NCBI GenBank assembly: GCA_037439465.1
Contig: JBBIVX010000002.1
Location: 133,205 to 197,204, forward strand
Source: Parasulfuritortus sp037439465
GTDB taxonomy: Bacteria > Pseudomonadota > Gammaproteobacteria > Burkholderiales > Thiobacillaceae
Reading direction: 5' to 3'
Length of the DNA stretch: 64,000 bases
The notes beneath the pieces are model-generated. The model was not told the origin of the DNA, made no database searches, and saw nothing but the letters and a program-made list of their open reading frames with translations. Positions 62,937-64,000 of this stretch are shown here, piece by piece. The first letter of the stretch is position 1, and every line of letters begins with the position of its first letter. Both the position numbers and the translations under genes were made by a program.

Positions 62937-64000
62937 GTGCGCCCGGCAGGGCGCACCTACTTGGGGGTGGAAGTCCCCTCTGGCCCGGCAAGGGGAACGG
63001 CTAGCCGAAGGCAAGGGTTTCGCGGGCGACCGCGAGTCTGAAGGAAGCCGGATGGCAAAGCGCTGGCCTGACGAACAGGAAGCGGATACGAGGCGACGCA
63101 CCGGGGTAAGGAGGCCACATTCTGTGAAGCCCGGTACTTGCACGGAACGGTGCGGCGTAGGTCCGACAGGCATAAGCGTGAAGGTGGGTGCGCAATACCC
63201 GGGGAGACCTGACCGTGTGCCCGAGAGGGCTACCGGCGTCGAGAGGCGACGGGATGCGCGGTCAGGAGTCAGCCGGGGCCATAGTAGGTGCCCGCATGGA
63301 CCGAAGGGCCGAACGAGTAGAACCGAGAGCAGGACGATCGACCTTGAAGCCCATTGGTGAAGCAGAAGCCGCCGCGAGGCGGGCCGAGCGGGAAGCAGCC
63401 GGACGGAATCCGGGGAGTGCGCGCGTCGGGGCGGAGATGGGAGCAGCGGCGAACGGGGGAACGAAATCGGAGGGCCACCGGCTCATGGAGTTGGTGGTTG
63501 AGGGCAGCAACATGCAAAAGGCGTACAGCCAGGTCATGAGGAATCGCGGGGCAGGCTGTACGCCGGGCGGCGGGGTACATCCGGGAAGGCAGGCGCTGGG
63601 TGGTGGACATGGATCTGGAGAAATTCTTCGACCGTGTGAACCACGACGTGCTGATGCACCGGGTCGCCAGGAGGATCGAGGACAGGCGCGCCCTGACCCT
63701 GATCCGCCGCTTCCTGCAAGCGGGAATGATGGCCGACGGGGTCGAGACGGCCCGGGCGCAGGGCACGCCGCAAGGCGGGCCGCTGTCGCCGCTGCTGTCG
63801 AACATCCTGCTGACCGATCTGGATCGCGAACTGGAGCGGCGCGGACCGGCCTTCTGCCGGTACGCCGACGACTGCAACATCTACGTGTCCAGCGAACGCG
63901 CCGGGCAGCGGATCATGGCCGGGATGACGGCGTTCCTCGCGGAGCGCCTGAAACTGACCGTGAACGCGGCCAAGAGCGCGGTGGCGCGGCCCTGGCAACG
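62937..64000 (+). mobile_element. Group II intron (5' part; continues past the window)
   Basis: The stretch begins with GTGCGCCCGGC, matching the 5' consensus GTGYG. It continues with typical group II RNA sequence such as CTACTTGGGGGTGGAAGTCC and AGCCGAAGGCAAGGG, and then encodes a reverse transcriptase. Its position right behind a Rho-independent terminator is the usual target of bacterial class C (IIC) introns. The 3' end and domain V are outside the window, so splicing ability cannot be judged. Confidence 0.85.
63437..64000 (+). pseudogene. Intron-encoded reverse transcriptase/maturase, internally deleted and frameshifted
   Basis: From ATG 63437 the frame gives a typical intron-protein start (GHRLMELVVEGSNMQKAYSQ and VMRNRGA) up to about 63550. 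The +1 frame then continues QAVRRAAGYIREGRRWVVDM and DLEKFFDRVNHDVLMHRVAR, with GTPQGGPLSPLLSN and the catalytic FCRYADDCNIY. Homologues have about 70-75 residues between these parts, including the first RT blocks up to the GFRPGRSAHQA motif. Here they are missing and the frames do not match. The protein is therefore likely inactive; the rest lies beyond the window. Confidence 0.78.

Noticed and set aside
62932..63360. Protein-coding frames in the first 400 bases of the intron
   Set aside because: The sequence matches structured group II RNA and the frames lack family features.

Overview
This 64 kb window is high-GC bacterial chromosome and almost fully coding. Gene content and order (cyaY/lptM-lysA, argH opposite hemCDXY, algH-ruvX-pyrR-pyrB-pyrX, ffs-dnaX-ybaB-recR, ubiJ-ubiB, msrPQ), two surface proteins with C-terminal sorting tails (one classic PEP-CTERM), a QseBC/PmrAB-type two-component system and a nine-haem cytochrome c point to a free-living betaproteobacterium, probably of the Rhodocyclales/Nitrosomonadales range. 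The sequence alone does not settle the genus.

Layout. 1-8 kb: the 5' end of a sodium:solute symporter, a GAF protein, ubiquinone accessory factors UbiJ-UbiB, MtnA-Hda, a thioredoxin and the MsrPQ methionine sulfoxide repair pair. 8-13.6 kb: an H1-like DNA-binding protein, lptM-lysA facing cyaY, two cyclic-nucleotide-binding-fold proteins, a frameshifted hemerythrin, a glyoxalase, a REP-like palindrome and a sorting-tail secreted protein broken by a 23-bp tandem duplication. 13.7-24 kb: argH, the haem cluster with a short HemY, an oxidoreductase, an epimerase-like protein, NamZ-like and DOMON-like proteins and a photolyase. 24-34 kb: the pyrimidine cluster, in which the dihydroorotase homologue lacks its metal histidines, a zinc metallopeptidase, and an overlapping minus-strand operon from prlC to an ABC exporter. 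34-36.4 kb: a decayed interval with DHHA1 phosphoesterase and symporter remnants and a PEP-CTERM gene behind a sigma-54 type promoter. 36.5-41.4 kb: a zinc-sensing CZB protein, a two-component system and, divergently, an Ig-like/nine-haem cytochrome, with four CTTAAG-type half-sites at 11-bp spacing between them. 41.5-62.9 kb: housekeeping genes (cnoX, purB, recR, ybaB, dnaX, pagL, ffs, aroG, ppiA, tldD, nitrilase, yhdP, metH, rhodanese, retropepsin-like protease, dut, coaBC, radC, rpmBG). 62.9 kb to the end: a group II intron just downstream of the rpmG terminator, with a damaged reverse transcriptase.

I found no phage, CRISPR or obvious new defence system. The most interesting items are regulatory or evolutionary. 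These are a phenylalanine-rich leader peptide with a complete attenuator upstream of DAHP synthase, the four-half-site array in front of the nine-haem cytochrome, the sigma-54 promoter of the PEP-CTERM gene, and two short tandem duplications that respectively break one gene and fuse two others.
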